From an uncultured Brachyspira sp. (GTDB taxonomy: Bacteria > Spirochaetota > Brachyspiria > Brachyspirales > Brachyspiraceae), in contig CAKVCJ010000002.1 of the NCBI GenBank assembly GCA_934725655.1, forward strand, positions 1-47,677: a DNA stretch of 47,677 nt, given 5' to 3'. A program made the translations under genes and the position numbers. Positions within the stretch are counted from its first letter, which is position 1. Every line of letters starts with the position of its first letter. Positions 36,401 through 44,397 of this stretch are shown here, in pieces. The notes under the pieces were generated by a model, which did not search any database, was not told the origin of the DNA, and saw only the letters and a program-made list of their open reading frames with translations.

Positions 36401-37489
36401 ATAGCGGGATTAGAAAACGACTTAAAAGACTTAAGAAAAAAATTAAAAGATGCAGGAGGCGATGGCGACACTTTAGGCGAAGCATTGAAAAAGCAATGGC
36501 AAAATATAGTTAGTCATGTGCAGAACGCCGTTAATTCTATAGCTAATATTTGGTCGACAATGTGGAGTAATCAAATTGATGTCGTGCAGGACGCTCTTGA
36601 CGAAGAATTAAAAAGAATAGAGAAGAACCTTGAAGAACAGCAGAAAATGTATGATAACCAAATAAAAGAGACAGAAGAAAGAGAAGCCGAAAGAAAAAAG
36701 ATAATTGAAGATACTCAAAAAGAAATAGACGAGATAAACGAAGAAATCGGCGAACACATGACTGAAGAAAAATATAAACAGTTAGAAGAACAGCGGGAAG
36801 CATTGGAAGAGAAATTGCAAGCCGAACAAGAGGCTTTGGAACAAGACGAATTATACAGGCAAGAATTAGAAACTCAAAAACAATTAAGAGAAGACGAAGC
36901 TCAATTATTGAAAGAACAGAAAGAAAGAGAAGCGGCTATTAAAACCGCCGAACTTAAAAGAAAGCAAGCGATAATGGATAAGGCAACGGGCATATTTAAC
37001 GCAACCGTATCATTGGCAAGCGGTATAGCTCAAGCGACAGCCGCAGGCTCGGTATTCCCTGCCGTATTAATCCCGCTTTATGTTGGTATGGTTGTAGCTG
37101 CAGCTGCAGGACAAATAGCGGCTATAGCTGCCACGCCTTTACCTGAAATACCTCAATTTGCTTCGGGCGGTTATGTTCCGAGCGGTAATGAAAATTATTA
37201 TAAAGGACTTGTTGGAACGAGCGGTAATGAAAAAGATAAAACTTTAATATGGGCTTCGGAAGGCGAGCGGGTATTAAATCACGCCGAAACTAAACAATGG
37301 GAATATTATCAGAGTAGAGAATTAAAGAGTATAAATAATAATACGATAAATAATAAAAATCCTGTTGTCAATTTGGGCGGTATAACGATAACGGGAGTAG
37401 GACAAGACGCTAGAAAATTGGCTAATTTGTCGGGTAAGGCTATAGCAAAATCGGTGGTAATGGCAATAACAAGAGGTTATAATTCATAA
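33446..37489 (+). CDS. Tail tape measure protein
   Basis: 1347 residues, with GGAGG upstream. An N-terminal coiled coil (1-190), a TP901-type core (about 200-480: TKQAMDFETAFAEVRTLI, GGVTDLQTSVDGLTNILNAY), hydrophobic segments (about 515-610), a long Glu/Lys coiled coil (about 690-1165) and a C-terminal hydrophobic and Gly region. It sets tail length (roughly 200 nm by the usual 1.5 angstrom per residue) and takes part in DNA ejection. Confidence 0.92.
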   Translation: MATETEGIIIPIQIDGNLLKNDLKAGINDVNNFVSEIKKSFEGLNKQAVFKMNKQALAKDIEDIQEQLKSLDKNKLKLSAEIETKDIRKQLDFIEEQSKRLNNKLKFRMEVQEAKGKSLRTLNKEIKDINNILKEKNKVIVDADTQTFKKTQKEIDDLEKQLKKLEETRDLKVEINKNNLSQIQASLSTMKKMALGVAAGVGAITAALVGTTKQAMDFETAFAEVRTLINDMPESGLNQLKQGLIDLSKQTGILTGESIPAMYQAISASVPADNVVSFLEVASKNAIGGVTDLQTSVDGLTNILNAYAMETSEVMNVSDLMFETMKRGKTTIGELSRSYFNVIPYAASAGVAFRDISAAMATITAQGTPTSVATTQLRQAIVELSDEGSQVGKTFQSLAGKSFKDFIASGKNLQDALQLLEKKAKASNVGINTLFSSVEAGASVLGLVGNNTQRFTADMEAMANAAGATEEAFKKIDETPAQRLKKIRAQFSAITLEIGNKLLPTAEKLIAIAEKNMPKISKTIEAVGSVIVGLVKNMNILLPIVAGVGAGFLGLNIALAITAPASMGVATGIKAIAASFTLLNAQTGGLIIAIGLLATAIVSLITNFETVAKWADKLLAKLGNLNSQMKVAGQQAEKSSHAMSENAKAIQSSSDALTELILTYDKLNKKTNRTAEENEKLKNTFEELAKEMPELAEAIEKNGGKIDNNIGLDKFYTEEERGQKDLANKSYLDADNAYKKAVEQRIDLEKRQAQAKEYTKKNYDKSIADALKKEAEAMELKNKAQAEMIRLSETLKKRRGGYKTSDTSTDITDTGMDADVGGGNEKDPIAELKKRWKANKEFINNTIADEEKKNEALLEENKKFFSDLESLTKTTNAKLIADGKNKSATEKKYLQGLVKDNIWAREELEKLNKDDLHKKRLELLEKEYNANVKTIEKTIEDEKEKNATLKARYKKYLQDVITEKENQLNKLNALSQEEKEARADEIAGLENDLKDLRKKLKDAGGDGDTLGEALKKQWQNIVSHVQNAVNSIANIWSTMWSNQIDVVQDALDEELKRIEKNLEEQQKMYDNQIKETEEREAERKKIIEDTQKEIDEINEEIGEHMTEEKYKQLEEQREALEEKLQAEQEALEQDELYRQELETQKQLREDEAQLLKEQKEREAAIKTAELKRKQAIMDKATGIFNATVSLASGIAQATAAGSVFPAVLIPLYVGMVVAAAAGQIAAIAATPLPEIPQFASGGYVPSGNENYYKGLVGTSGNEKDKTLIWASEGERVLNHAETKQWEYYQSRELKSINNNTINNKNPVVNLGGITITGVGQDARKLANLSGKAIAKSVVMAITRGYNS

Positions 37490-37497
37490 AAAAACTG

Positions 37498-37526
37498 TTG
37501 ACTTTTTATAAAAAATGTTTTATATT
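37498..37526 (+). promoter_or_regulatory. Promoter after the tape measure gene
   Basis: TTGACT (37498-37503), 17 bases, TATATT (37521-37526): a normal sigma-70-type promoter, unlike the CACTATAG class, so the next genes may also be expressed in the lysogen. Confidence 0.55.
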
Positions 37527-37560
37527 TTTTATAAATTAAATAAATAGGTATTTAAAATTT

Positions 37561-38448
37561 ATGAGTATAAAGACTTACAATAATATTTTATTATACGGTT
37601 CAATTTCAATATTAATATTTTTTATTCTTTCGCTTATAACGGGACTTTTAGGTTTATTTATAATTTTTGGTTTTTGGGGTGTGCTTTATTTAATTTTTAT
37701 CGCAGTAAAAAGACATCAAGCCATAGAGGAAGAAAATAATCGGTTAGATTTGGAAATAAAAATAAATATGTTAAATAGAGAAGAAGAAGAATTAGAAAGT
37801 ATAAACGAAAATATAGATATTAATAAACCAGAAATAGATAATAATTATATGCCAATAAAAAAACAAGACGATAAAATAAGATTTTATACCGAAGAAGATT
37901 ATAATACTACGGATATTACAAAAATATTTTATGATGTAGAAGGTTCGGGCGGCGTTTTAGTTGGTAATATGCGTGAAAGAGTAAAACAGGAATTAAACTC
38001 AATTAATAAGTTTATTAGAGAAGCCCAAGATATGCGAATTCCTGTAAAACCGTTTTTTAATATAGATATAGATAAAGTTATTTTTGATTTGCCGAATGAA
38101 AATCAAGACCAAATTATGTCTTATACTCACTTTATTAAAGAAAATCTAACAAAAACAGGGAAAACTCCAAAATATCCGTATCGCTTATTTTTTAGGACTG
38201 TAGAATATGCATGGATTGAAAGCGATGGCATAATATCGACAAAAAAATATGATACCATTCACGGCAATTTATATTATTTAGAAAATCAGACAATAGGCAA
38301 GGCGTGGTTTGTAATGTGGAAGCAACATAATTCATATAAAATAGAATTAAAATTAATTGACAATATTTTATCGTTAGGTAAAATAGAATACTCGACACCT
38401 AACCATCAATATTACGAAACTTTATATAAAGCGGAGGATAAAAAATGA
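37561..38448 (+). CDS. Membrane protein, possible lysogenic conversion gene
   Basis: 295 residues. Two N-terminal membrane segments (about residues 9-32 and 33-48), a charged helix, then a soluble C-terminal domain with WI, YYLENQ and WFVMWKQHNSYKIELKLI. It has its own promoter within the tail genes, typical of an inserted moron. Function unknown. Confidence 0.65.
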   Translation: MSIKTYNNILLYGSISILIFFILSLITGLLGLFIIFGFWGVLYLIFIAVKRHQAIEEENNRLDLEIKINMLNREEEELESINENIDINKPEIDNNYMPIKKQDDKIRFYTEEDYNTTDITKIFYDVEGSGGVLVGNMRERVKQELNSINKFIREAQDMRIPVKPFFNIDIDKVIFDLPNENQDQIMSYTHFIKENLTKTGKTPKYPYRLFFRTVEYAWIESDGIISTKKYDTIHGNLYYLENQTIGKAWFVMWKQHNSYKIELKLIDNILSLGKIEYSTPNHQYYETLYKAEDKK

Positions 38449-38873
38449 AAACAAAAATAATTTTAATTTTTATATTATTTGTCTTATCTTTATTTTCGCA
38501 AGTAGAAATAGAAGACGATGCCCTTTTTGTTAGAGTTCCAGAATATAAAAACAAAAACCTACACTGCGAAATTGTAATTATGAAAACGGGCGGTTGGGCT
38601 ATCTATTTTATAGAAACAGACGAAAAAATTAACATAATAACAACCGATAATTATAGATATAATTTTAAATCGTCTGAAGTAAACAATGATAATGGTTTTT
38701 GGATGTCTACTACAATATCATTAGATAACGATACACAAAAAAAAATACTTAAAGATATTATAAATTCAGAATATGTTATAATAACAACAGAAAAAAAGGT
38801 TTACGGTTTTTATTTTAGTAAATACAAAAAAGAATTGGAAAATAATGCATTCTATAAAAAGATAATGCAATAA
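38445..38873 (+). CDS. Secreted or periplasmic hypothetical protein
   Basis: 142 residues with an N-terminal signal peptide (MKTKIILIFILFVLSLFSQ) and a small beta-rich domain (GWAIYFIETDEKINIITTD). It overlaps the membrane protein gene by four bases and probably shares its promoter. Function unknown. Confidence 0.65.
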   Translation: MKTKIILIFILFVLSLFSQVEIEDDALFVRVPEYKNKNLHCEIVIMKTGGWAIYFIETDEKINIITTDNYRYNFKSSEVNNDNGFWMSTTISLDNDTQKKILKDIINSEYVIITTEKKVYGFYFSKYKKELENNAFYKKIMQ

Positions 38874-38878
38874 ATTAC

Positions 38879-38907
38879 TTGACAAAAAATAAAATTAATT
38901 TAATATA
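38879..38907 (+). promoter_or_regulatory. Promoter with no leader before the next gene
   Basis: TTGACA (38879-38884), 17 bases, AATATA (38902-38907), then six bases and the ATG at 38914. No ribosome binding site lies between, so the message should be leaderless. Confidence 0.5.
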
Positions 38908-38913
38908 TTGATT

Positions 38914-39225
38914 ATGGACGATAAACAATTAATTAATGAAAGTATAAAAGTAGCAGATATACTTGCAAAAGAATTATCTTTTTGGAAACGACTATTTATA
39001 TATACTTGCAGTGTATTATTATCAGTTTTAATTGTTTTTGGAATATTGGCTTATATCTATATTTATAATACAGAGACAACTATTGAAACTACGACACTTG
39101 AAGGCAATCAAAATAAATACGGAACTACAGGCAACGATATTCAATTATTGACAAGCGATTTAACTAATGAGAATATAATAAAGTTTCTTAACGATTTTCA
39201 TAAAACAAATAATATTACAAATTAA
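38914..39225 (+). CDS. Small membrane protein from a leaderless message
   Basis: 103 residues from the ATG at 38914. Residues 22-47 hold one membrane segment (LFIYTCSVLLSVLIVFGILA), then a Thr-rich tail. Function unknown; likely a moron gene. Confidence 0.55.
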   Translation: MDDKQLINESIKVADILAKELSFWKRLFIYTCSVLLSVLIVFGILAYIYIYNTETTIETTTLEGNQNKYGTTGNDIQLLTSDLTNENIIKFLNDFHKTNNITN

Positions 39226-39234
39226 GGTTTTTTT

Positions 39235-39312
39235 ATGGCAAAAATTATTGTAAAAAAATATAAACGAACGAGAAGAAAGGCAATTAAGACGCCGAAAATA
39301 AAGAAAAAATGA
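39235..39312 (+). CDS. Tiny, very basic peptide
   Basis: 25 residues, over half Lys/Arg (YKRTRRKAIKTPKIKKK end). It overlaps the nuclease gene by four bases (ATGA) and may be a coupling ORF or nucleic-acid-binding peptide. Confidence 0.4.
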   Translation: MAKIIVKKYKRTRRKAIKTPKIKKK

Positions 39313-39731
39313 AAACAAAATTATTACTATTTTTATTTATTATATTTTGCTATTCCTACTCCGCAGAATACTCCGACACTATCACGGACAGAGACTTTAC
39401 AATTATTAAAGTTAGAGACGGCGATACTTTTATTATAGATATTCCTAACATACCTGATGTATTCGGTAAAAACATAGCGGTTAGAATACGAGGCATTGAC
39501 ACGCCCGAACTTAACGACAGCAGAGAAGAAATAAGAAAAATATCTATTCAAGCAAAAGAAGAATTAGAAAAATTATTATTAAACGCTAAAGAAATAACTT
39601 TATATAATTTAGGGCGGGATAAATATTTTAGGTTATTGGCAAGTGTAAAAGTCGATAATGTGGATGTAGCGGAATATTTGATTAAAAAAGGACTTGCTAA
39701 AAAATACAACGGAGGCAAAAAAGAATGGTAA
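39309..39731 (+). CDS. Secreted thermonuclease-like (SNase) protein
   Basis: 140 residues. Signal peptide (residues 1-18), then the SNase fold: VRDGDTFIIDI, RIRGIDTPELND and GRDKYFRLLASV with the catalytic Arg/Asp/Glu set, and VAEYLIKKGLAKKY. It would cut DNA or RNA outside the cytoplasm, perhaps helping nutrition, exclusion of other phages or release of the host's external DNA. Confidence 0.88.
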   Translation: MKTKLLLFLFIIFCYSYSAEYSDTITDRDFTIIKVRDGDTFIIDIPNIPDVFGKNIAVRIRGIDTPELNDSREEIRKISIQAKEELEKLLLNAKEITLYNLGRDKYFRLLASVKVDNVDVAEYLIKKGLAKKYNGGKKEW

Positions 39732-39886
39732 AAAATGATTTAGACGAATTTGACGATATAACAAAATTAATATTAGTAAACGCTGGAATAGAGGTTTTAA
39801 AATCTAATCTTTATAATACCTTTCTAAAATTACCAGAAGAAAAACAAAAATTATTTTTGGAAAAATTAAAAGAAATAAATAAATAA
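39725..39886 (+). CDS. Small helical protein
   Basis: 53 residues, overlapping the nuclease stop by seven bases. Acidic start (DLDEFDDITK), Lys-rich helix at the end. Function unknown. Confidence 0.5.
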   Translation: MVKNDLDEFDDITKLILVNAGIEVLKSNLYNTFLKLPEEKQKLFLEKLKEINK

Positions 39887-39897
39887 CTCTCTCTCCT

Positions 39898-39931
39898 CAC
39901 TATAGAATAATCGACACGACTTACTTATAAT
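39898..39931 (+). promoter_or_regulatory. Late promoter C
   Basis: CACTATAG (39898-39905), exactly 20 bases, TATAAT (39926-39931). The first seven bases after CACTATAG (AATAATC) partly match late promoter A (AATAATA). Only six bases separate TATAAT from the ATG at 39938, so the tail message is probably leaderless. Confidence 0.78.
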
Positions 39932-39937
39932 TTAATT

Positions 39938-40789
39938 ATGAGTAAGAGAATATGGTCTAACCTTGAATTTATACTAACCGACACGAATACGGGTGAAACT
40001 TTACACTTGGGCGAAGGCTCAAAAACATACCCGTCTATTTCAAGCGATGAGGCTTTATTTAATGCTTTACAATCATTTACTGTAGAAGAAGACGAAGGAC
40101 GGACTATTCCTATTAAATTATTATTAAGGAATATGAATGAAACCGCTTTTTTGAATGCTTTTCTTAATCCGAAGCGAAAATATAATTTGAAAGTTATTAG
40201 AGACGGCTTGAATTATTATACTCAATGCACGGCATTAGAACCCGAGCCTGCGGGAATTGACGATTTATACGGAGACAGTCAAAAAGGTATAACCTATACC
40301 GTCAACCTTCAATTATTGGCAAGTCGGAATTATTTTGAAAGCGACCCTATCAGTAATAATAGTGTTGGCAGTCAATTATCGGAAAACTTTATGTTTGGAG
40401 TATCTTATCCGCTTGATATGAAGCAATATATTTTTTCGGTAAAATTACCTATACAGCCTGTGGTTGTTAACAATCAAGGTGGCGATAATATCGGCTTTAC
40501 TCTAACGATAACGCCTCAAGCTCCTTTAATCAATCCGATTTTACGCAATGAGACAACAGGGCTTGAAATGAAAATATTTATACGAGCTGAAGTTGGCGAC
40601 ACTTTAATTATAGATACGAGAGACAAGACAGTATCGCTTAACGGTGTTTATTATGAGAATGTAAAGAGAATACAAGATAATTGGCTCAAGTTAGAATTAG
40701 GGAATAATACATTAAAGTTTGATGCCGATACGGGCGGTGGCTCTGCTGATGCTTATATTGTATTTAGAAATAAATATCGAGGCTTTTAA
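39938..40789 (+). CDS. Distal tail protein (Dit-like)
   Basis: 283 residues. N-terminal half (FNALQSFTVEEDEGRTIPIK, LNPKRKYNLKVIRDGLNYYT) and beta-rich C-terminal half fit distal tail/baseplate hub proteins, as does the position before the Gp37-like protein. No ribosome binding site; it appears to be translated from a leaderless message starting at late promoter C. Confidence 0.65.
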   Translation: MSKRIWSNLEFILTDTNTGETLHLGEGSKTYPSISSDEALFNALQSFTVEEDEGRTIPIKLLLRNMNETAFLNAFLNPKRKYNLKVIRDGLNYYTQCTALEPEPAGIDDLYGDSQKGITYTVNLQLLASRNYFESDPISNNSVGSQLSENFMFGVSYPLDMKQYIFSVKLPIQPVVVNNQGGDNIGFTLTITPQAPLINPILRNETTGLEMKIFIRAEVGDTLIIDTRDKTVSLNGVYYENVKRIQDNWLKLELGNNTLKFDADTGGGSADAYIVFRNKYRGF

Positions 40790-41961
40790 TGAAAAATCCG
40801 CAAAACATAGACGAATTATATATATTTGATTATGATTTTAATTTTTTATGTAATATAAAAGAGTTTAAAAAACTTGAATGGACGGAGAAGATATTTGAAG
40901 CCGACAGCTTTACTTTGGAATTAGAGTTTAAAAAAGAAAGGAATACGAGGACGGCAGAGTATAACTATTATAAGACTTTATACGATGCGATAGTAGGCTC
41001 AAATAGATATTATGATAACGAACAAAAAAAATATAAGAGCGGTTTTTATTATCCACGATTTATTATAACGAACGCCGATAGCGGACTAACGCCTATAGCA
41101 TATATACAAAGTTATAAGTTTACAGACGAGGGAACGCTTGAAATAAAAGGCGAGGGTTTTTTACAATTTTTAGAAAAAAGATATACGATTAAAAAAGAAT
41201 ATATACCTACCGATGAAAATAATGATAAATGCGGACGAGTAATGTGTAGAATAATCAACGATAATAATAACAATAGCCAAACCAATTTTATGCCTTTCTT
41301 TATTGCAGAAGAATATGATAACGATAACGGAGAGGAGATATATGTTAGTTGTGAAAGGAAAGATACTTTATATAAAAAATTAAAAACTCTTTCGGAAGCA
41401 TACGAAGTAGGAATGCAAACGCTTTACCATCCCGAAGAGAAAAAGATATATTTCAAAACTATAAAATATCCAAAAAAAGATTTGCAAGATTTAAGAGTAT
41501 TAAGCGAAGACGATGACAATGTAGTATCTATCGCTATGGAAGTAGACATTGATAAATATCGTAATTATGTATTAGTCGAAGGCGAGGAAAATGTAATAAT
41601 AGATATTAGACAAGATAAAGAAAAAGAGCCTGCCCTTGAATTAGTAATACAATCGAATAAAAAGCGAGGCAGTAAAACATTAGAACAATATAAAAAAATA
41701 CTTGAAGCCGAAGGCAGAGAAAAACTTTCAAAATATCTTATGGAAGAGGCTTTCGATATTGAACCTACTCAAGATGTAAAAGTAGATTTGGGCGAATATG
41801 TTTTATGTAAATTAGATTTAGGATATGAAACTATTTATAAACAATTATTAGTAAGCGAGATAACGCATACTATAGAAAATGGCAAATATACACGAGAGGT
41901 TGCTTTTGGTAAACCTTTCGGATTAATAAATGAATTACAAAACAAGATTTTGGAGGAATAA
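40789..41961 (+). CDS. Siphovirus Gp37-like tail protein
   Basis: 390 residues. ELYIFDYDFNFLCNIKEFKK followed by EWTEKIFEADSFTLEL is the N-terminal pattern of the ReqiPepy6 Gp37-like/tail-endopeptidase family. It probably forms the tail tip. It starts one base inside the preceding stop. Confidence 0.75.
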   Translation: MKNPQNIDELYIFDYDFNFLCNIKEFKKLEWTEKIFEADSFTLELEFKKERNTRTAEYNYYKTLYDAIVGSNRYYDNEQKKYKSGFYYPRFIITNADSGLTPIAYIQSYKFTDEGTLEIKGEGFLQFLEKRYTIKKEYIPTDENNDKCGRVMCRIINDNNNNSQTNFMPFFIAEEYDNDNGEEIYVSCERKDTLYKKLKTLSEAYEVGMQTLYHPEEKKIYFKTIKYPKKDLQDLRVLSEDDDNVVSIAMEVDIDKYRNYVLVEGEENVIIDIRQDKEKEPALELVIQSNKKRGSKTLEQYKKILEAEGREKLSKYLMEEAFDIEPTQDVKVDLGEYVLCKLDLGYETIYKQLLVSEITHTIENGKYTREVAFGKPFGLINELQNKILEE

Positions 41962-41963
41962 AA

Positions 41964-43046
41964 ATGCAAAGAAATGGAATAACGCAAGATATAACGGTTT
42001 TACCTGTGAACTCTCAACCTATAATGGTAGTGCAAATTGGAAGCGGTGAGAATATAGAATTGATACGATGGGGTATAGATACTATTATAGAGTATTATGT
42101 CGAAACTACAGGATTATGGAACGAGGCTAAAGTATTATCGCCTTCTTCTGTAAAAGACGAGAAAACGCAAGAAGTTATTAACCTTCAAGCGAACACGCCT
42201 GTTAGATTAAAAGAAAATCCGACAACGAGCGGTTTATTAGTATTATCGACTAAAATGTATGATATAGAATATAACGCCGAAGATTTACAAACGACTTATC
42301 AATTCTTATATGGTAGCGGAATAGTAAAAGATAAATTATACGGAAATATAATTGCATCTGGCGGTAGACAAATAACTGTAAGTTCGTCTCAATTTGTTAT
42401 AGACGGTTTCGTAGGATTTTTTAAGTCTCCGCAAAGTGTTATTGTAGATATTGGGGACGGTTCGGTTAGAAAAGATTTACTTATATTAAGAAAAGTGCAA
42501 GCTGAAGGCGATGTATATTTATGTATAAAAAGAGGCATCCCTTCCCCTAATCCCGAGCCTCCGAAATTAACTCAAAATACGAATGGAATATATGAAATAG
42601 CTTTAGCGGAAATATCGGTGCAGGCAAATAGTCAAACAATAAGTCAAGGCGATATTAAAGATGTCCGTCCGACAGGCTTTTTATCTATTATCGATATGAT
42701 TTATCCTGTAGGTTCAATTTATACAAGTTTAGATAAAGATTTTGACCCGAATAACACTTGGCAAGGCACGACTTGGGAGAAAATTAAAAGCGGTATATTT
42801 TTAGAGGCTACTACAGATATTAATCAAGTCGGAAAAGAAATTCAACCAGGACTACCTCAACCAAAAGGAGCATATAAGGATGCTAGGTATCGAGGAGGAA
42901 GTGTAGTTGACCCTGGTTATACTACAGGGGTATATTCTCAGGACATGCTTACAGATATTATATTTAGAGATACAGATATATACGGTAAATCTAACACCGT
43001 GCAGCCTCATTCTATAAGATGTTTTATTTGGCAGAGGATAAGGTAA
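41964..43046 (+). CDS. Baseplate / receptor-binding tail protein
   Basis: 360 residues with GGAGG upstream. N-terminal baseplate-binding part (residues 1-60), a middle beta region, and a C-terminal YPVGSIYTSLDKDFDPNNTW (about residues 251-270) with GTTWEKI, a motif common near the ends of tail fibres and collar-like receptor-binding proteins. It probably decides host attachment. Confidence 0.75.
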   Translation: MQRNGITQDITVLPVNSQPIMVVQIGSGENIELIRWGIDTIIEYYVETTGLWNEAKVLSPSSVKDEKTQEVINLQANTPVRLKENPTTSGLLVLSTKMYDIEYNAEDLQTTYQFLYGSGIVKDKLYGNIIASGGRQITVSSSQFVIDGFVGFFKSPQSVIVDIGDGSVRKDLLILRKVQAEGDVYLCIKRGIPSPNPEPPKLTQNTNGIYEIALAEISVQANSQTISQGDIKDVRPTGFLSIIDMIYPVGSIYTSLDKDFDPNNTWQGTTWEKIKSGIFLEATTDINQVGKEIQPGLPQPKGAYKDARYRGGSVVDPGYTTGVYSQDMLTDIIFRDTDIYGKSNTVQPHSIRCFIWQRIR

Positions 43047-43339
43047 TGAAAGATAAAGACTTTACTTTAAGCGATGTTAATATTATTTTAAATATGCCAG
43101 AAAAAGAATATATCGATACTCTTTTATCTTTAGTCAATCTAACAGATAAGGAAAGAGAAACTATCGATATGTATTATTTCAAGGGATTAAGAGATATTGA
43201 CATTGCAGAAAAACACGGTATAGACCCTCGTCAAGTATCGGCAATCAAAAAGAAAGCAAAATTAAAAATGTATCAAGTGTGGAAATATAACGCTATGGCT
43301 ATTGCTTTTTCAAATTTATATACTCAAAATAATTCTTAA
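43046..43339 (+). CDS. Sigma region 4-like regulator
   Basis: 97 residues. Start ATG at 43046 overlaps the previous stop. LTDKERETIDMYYFKGLRDI then DIAEKHGIDPRQVSAIKKKA (residues 31-70) is a sigma-70 region 4-type helix-turn-helix: a helix with the L-T-x-x-E-R-E start, turn and recognition helix. Such proteins often turn on phage late genes, so it is a candidate reader of the CACTATAG element. Confidence 0.7.
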   Translation: MKDKDFTLSDVNIILNMPEKEYIDTLLSLVNLTDKERETIDMYYFKGLRDIDIAEKHGIDPRQVSAIKKKAKLKMYQVWKYNAMAIAFSNLYTQNNS

Positions 43340-43369
43340 AAACTTCTTTAATTTTTCGTTTATTTATCA

Positions 43370-43397
43370 TTTACAAAAACACGGCAAATATTATTAT
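43370..43397 (+). promoter_or_regulatory. Promoter close to the next start codon
   Basis: TTTACA (43370-43375), 16 bases, TATTAT (43392-43397), nine bases before the ATG at 43407; no ribosome binding site, so a near-leaderless message. Confidence 0.4.
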
Positions 43398-43406
43398 TTT
43401 GTTATT

Positions 43407-43661
43407 ATGATAGAGAATAACACTAATAACATAACTAAAATAATACAGGCTATACCGAACATATTAAAACAAGCTCAAAATAAATATGTTGACGACAATT
43501 CGATTATTCAAATTGCTAAAAGTCAAGGAGTAGACTTGAATAAAGTTTTAAGTGTTATTAGTCAATACGAAAATAATATAATTGTAGTTAGTATCGCTCA
43601 AAAGTTTGGAGTAGATATAGTGGCGGTAAAAAATAAAATACAAAGTTTAGTAAATAGGTAA
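43407..43661 (+). CDS. Small helical protein with two HTH-like repeats
   Basis: 84 residues from the ATG at 43407. Two similar segments recur: DDNSIIQIAKSQGVDLNKVL and IIVVSIAQKFGVDIVAVKNK, each resembling a short HTH. May bind DNA. Not recognised. Confidence 0.5.
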   Translation: MIENNTNNITKIIQAIPNILKQAQNKYVDDNSIIQIAKSQGVDLNKVLSVISQYENNIIVVSIAQKFGVDIVAVKNKIQSLVNR

Positions 43662-43727
43662 AAATATCCGCAATGGTTTACACCATAAAGGATTTTTTAT
43701 ATATATCAATATTATAAGGAGTATATT

Positions 43728-44201
43728 ATGAATGAAGGTTCAAACGCTATGACAGGCGGAAGTATCGGAGTATGGGCTATAGCTGTAATTATATTATTAG
43801 CTATGTTCGGCGGAGGCGGTTTTTTCGGAGGCTTTAATCGTTTTCCAATGGGAGCTGGCGGTGATTGTGTGACGCCTAAAAATAATTTAGAGTTCGGGTT
43901 TTATAGTATGAATAATACTAACTCTAAAATAGACGCTTTGGCAACGCAAAACGCTCAAGAGTTTTTTAACTTACGACAAACGATAGACGGCAACGAATTA
44001 ACAAGAGTTAGAGACGAACTTGCAAAAACGCAGATGGCTTTGGCTTTGGAAAAACAAGGCAGATACATGGACGAACAATTCTGTAGAATAAACGCACGAC
44101 TTGACGGAATACCAAAAAGTCCGACTTTTTATCCTGCAGGAAATATCAACGCTTCATGTGTTTATAAATGCCCGACTGAAACGACAACAACGACAGCGTA
44201 A
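43728..44201 (+). CDS. Gly-rich membrane-associated phage protein
   Basis: 157 residues with AAGGAG upstream. A membrane segment (about residues 13-27) runs into GGGGFFGGFNRFPMGAGG, followed by a coiled coil and a Cys-containing end (INASCVYKCPTET). Such proteins are found near the ends of phage tail operons; the role is unknown. Confidence 0.6.
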   Translation: MNEGSNAMTGGSIGVWAIAVIILLAMFGGGGFFGGFNRFPMGAGGDCVTPKNNLEFGFYSMNNTNSKIDALATQNAQEFFNLRQTIDGNELTRVRDELAKTQMALALEKQGRYMDEQFCRINARLDGIPKSPTFYPAGNINASCVYKCPTETTTTTA

Positions 44202-44208
44202 AACGAAC

Positions 44209-44254
44209 AGGGCTTTTTATTGTATATAGCAATGAGAAGCCCTATATTTTTTTG
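44209..44254 (+). terminator. Intrinsic terminator
   Basis: AGGGCTT (44209-44215) and ATTG pair with CAAT and AAGCCCT (to 44243), followed by ATATTTTTTT. Confidence 0.8.
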
Positions 44255-44273
44255 AATTATAAGGACGGTTATT

Positions 44274-44396
44274 ATGAATAATGTTTTATTTTTAGTATTA
44301 GGTATCGCAGGCACTCTTTATGTTAAAGATAAAGATTTTAGGAATGAATGCAATAAAACGATAAAAGAAATTATAGAAAATATGAGGAATAATTAA
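44274..44396 (+). CDS. Small membrane-anchored peptide
   Basis: 40 residues with AAGGACGG upstream: a hydrophobic start (VLFLVLGIAGTLYV) and a charged helix. Two bases separate it from the next gene. Function unknown. Confidence 0.5.
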   Translation: MNNVLFLVLGIAGTLYVKDKDFRNECNKTIKEIIENMRNN

Positions 44397-44397
44397 A

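Noticed and set aside
33446..37489. Tape measure protein as two genes
   Set aside because: The frame is open over its full length and the regions follow the normal order of one tape measure protein.
41493..41520. Target of the spacer near 2050 in the Gp37-like gene
   Set aside because: A 14-base identity (AGAGTATTAAGCGA) in the same frame, but the rest differs; could be chance.
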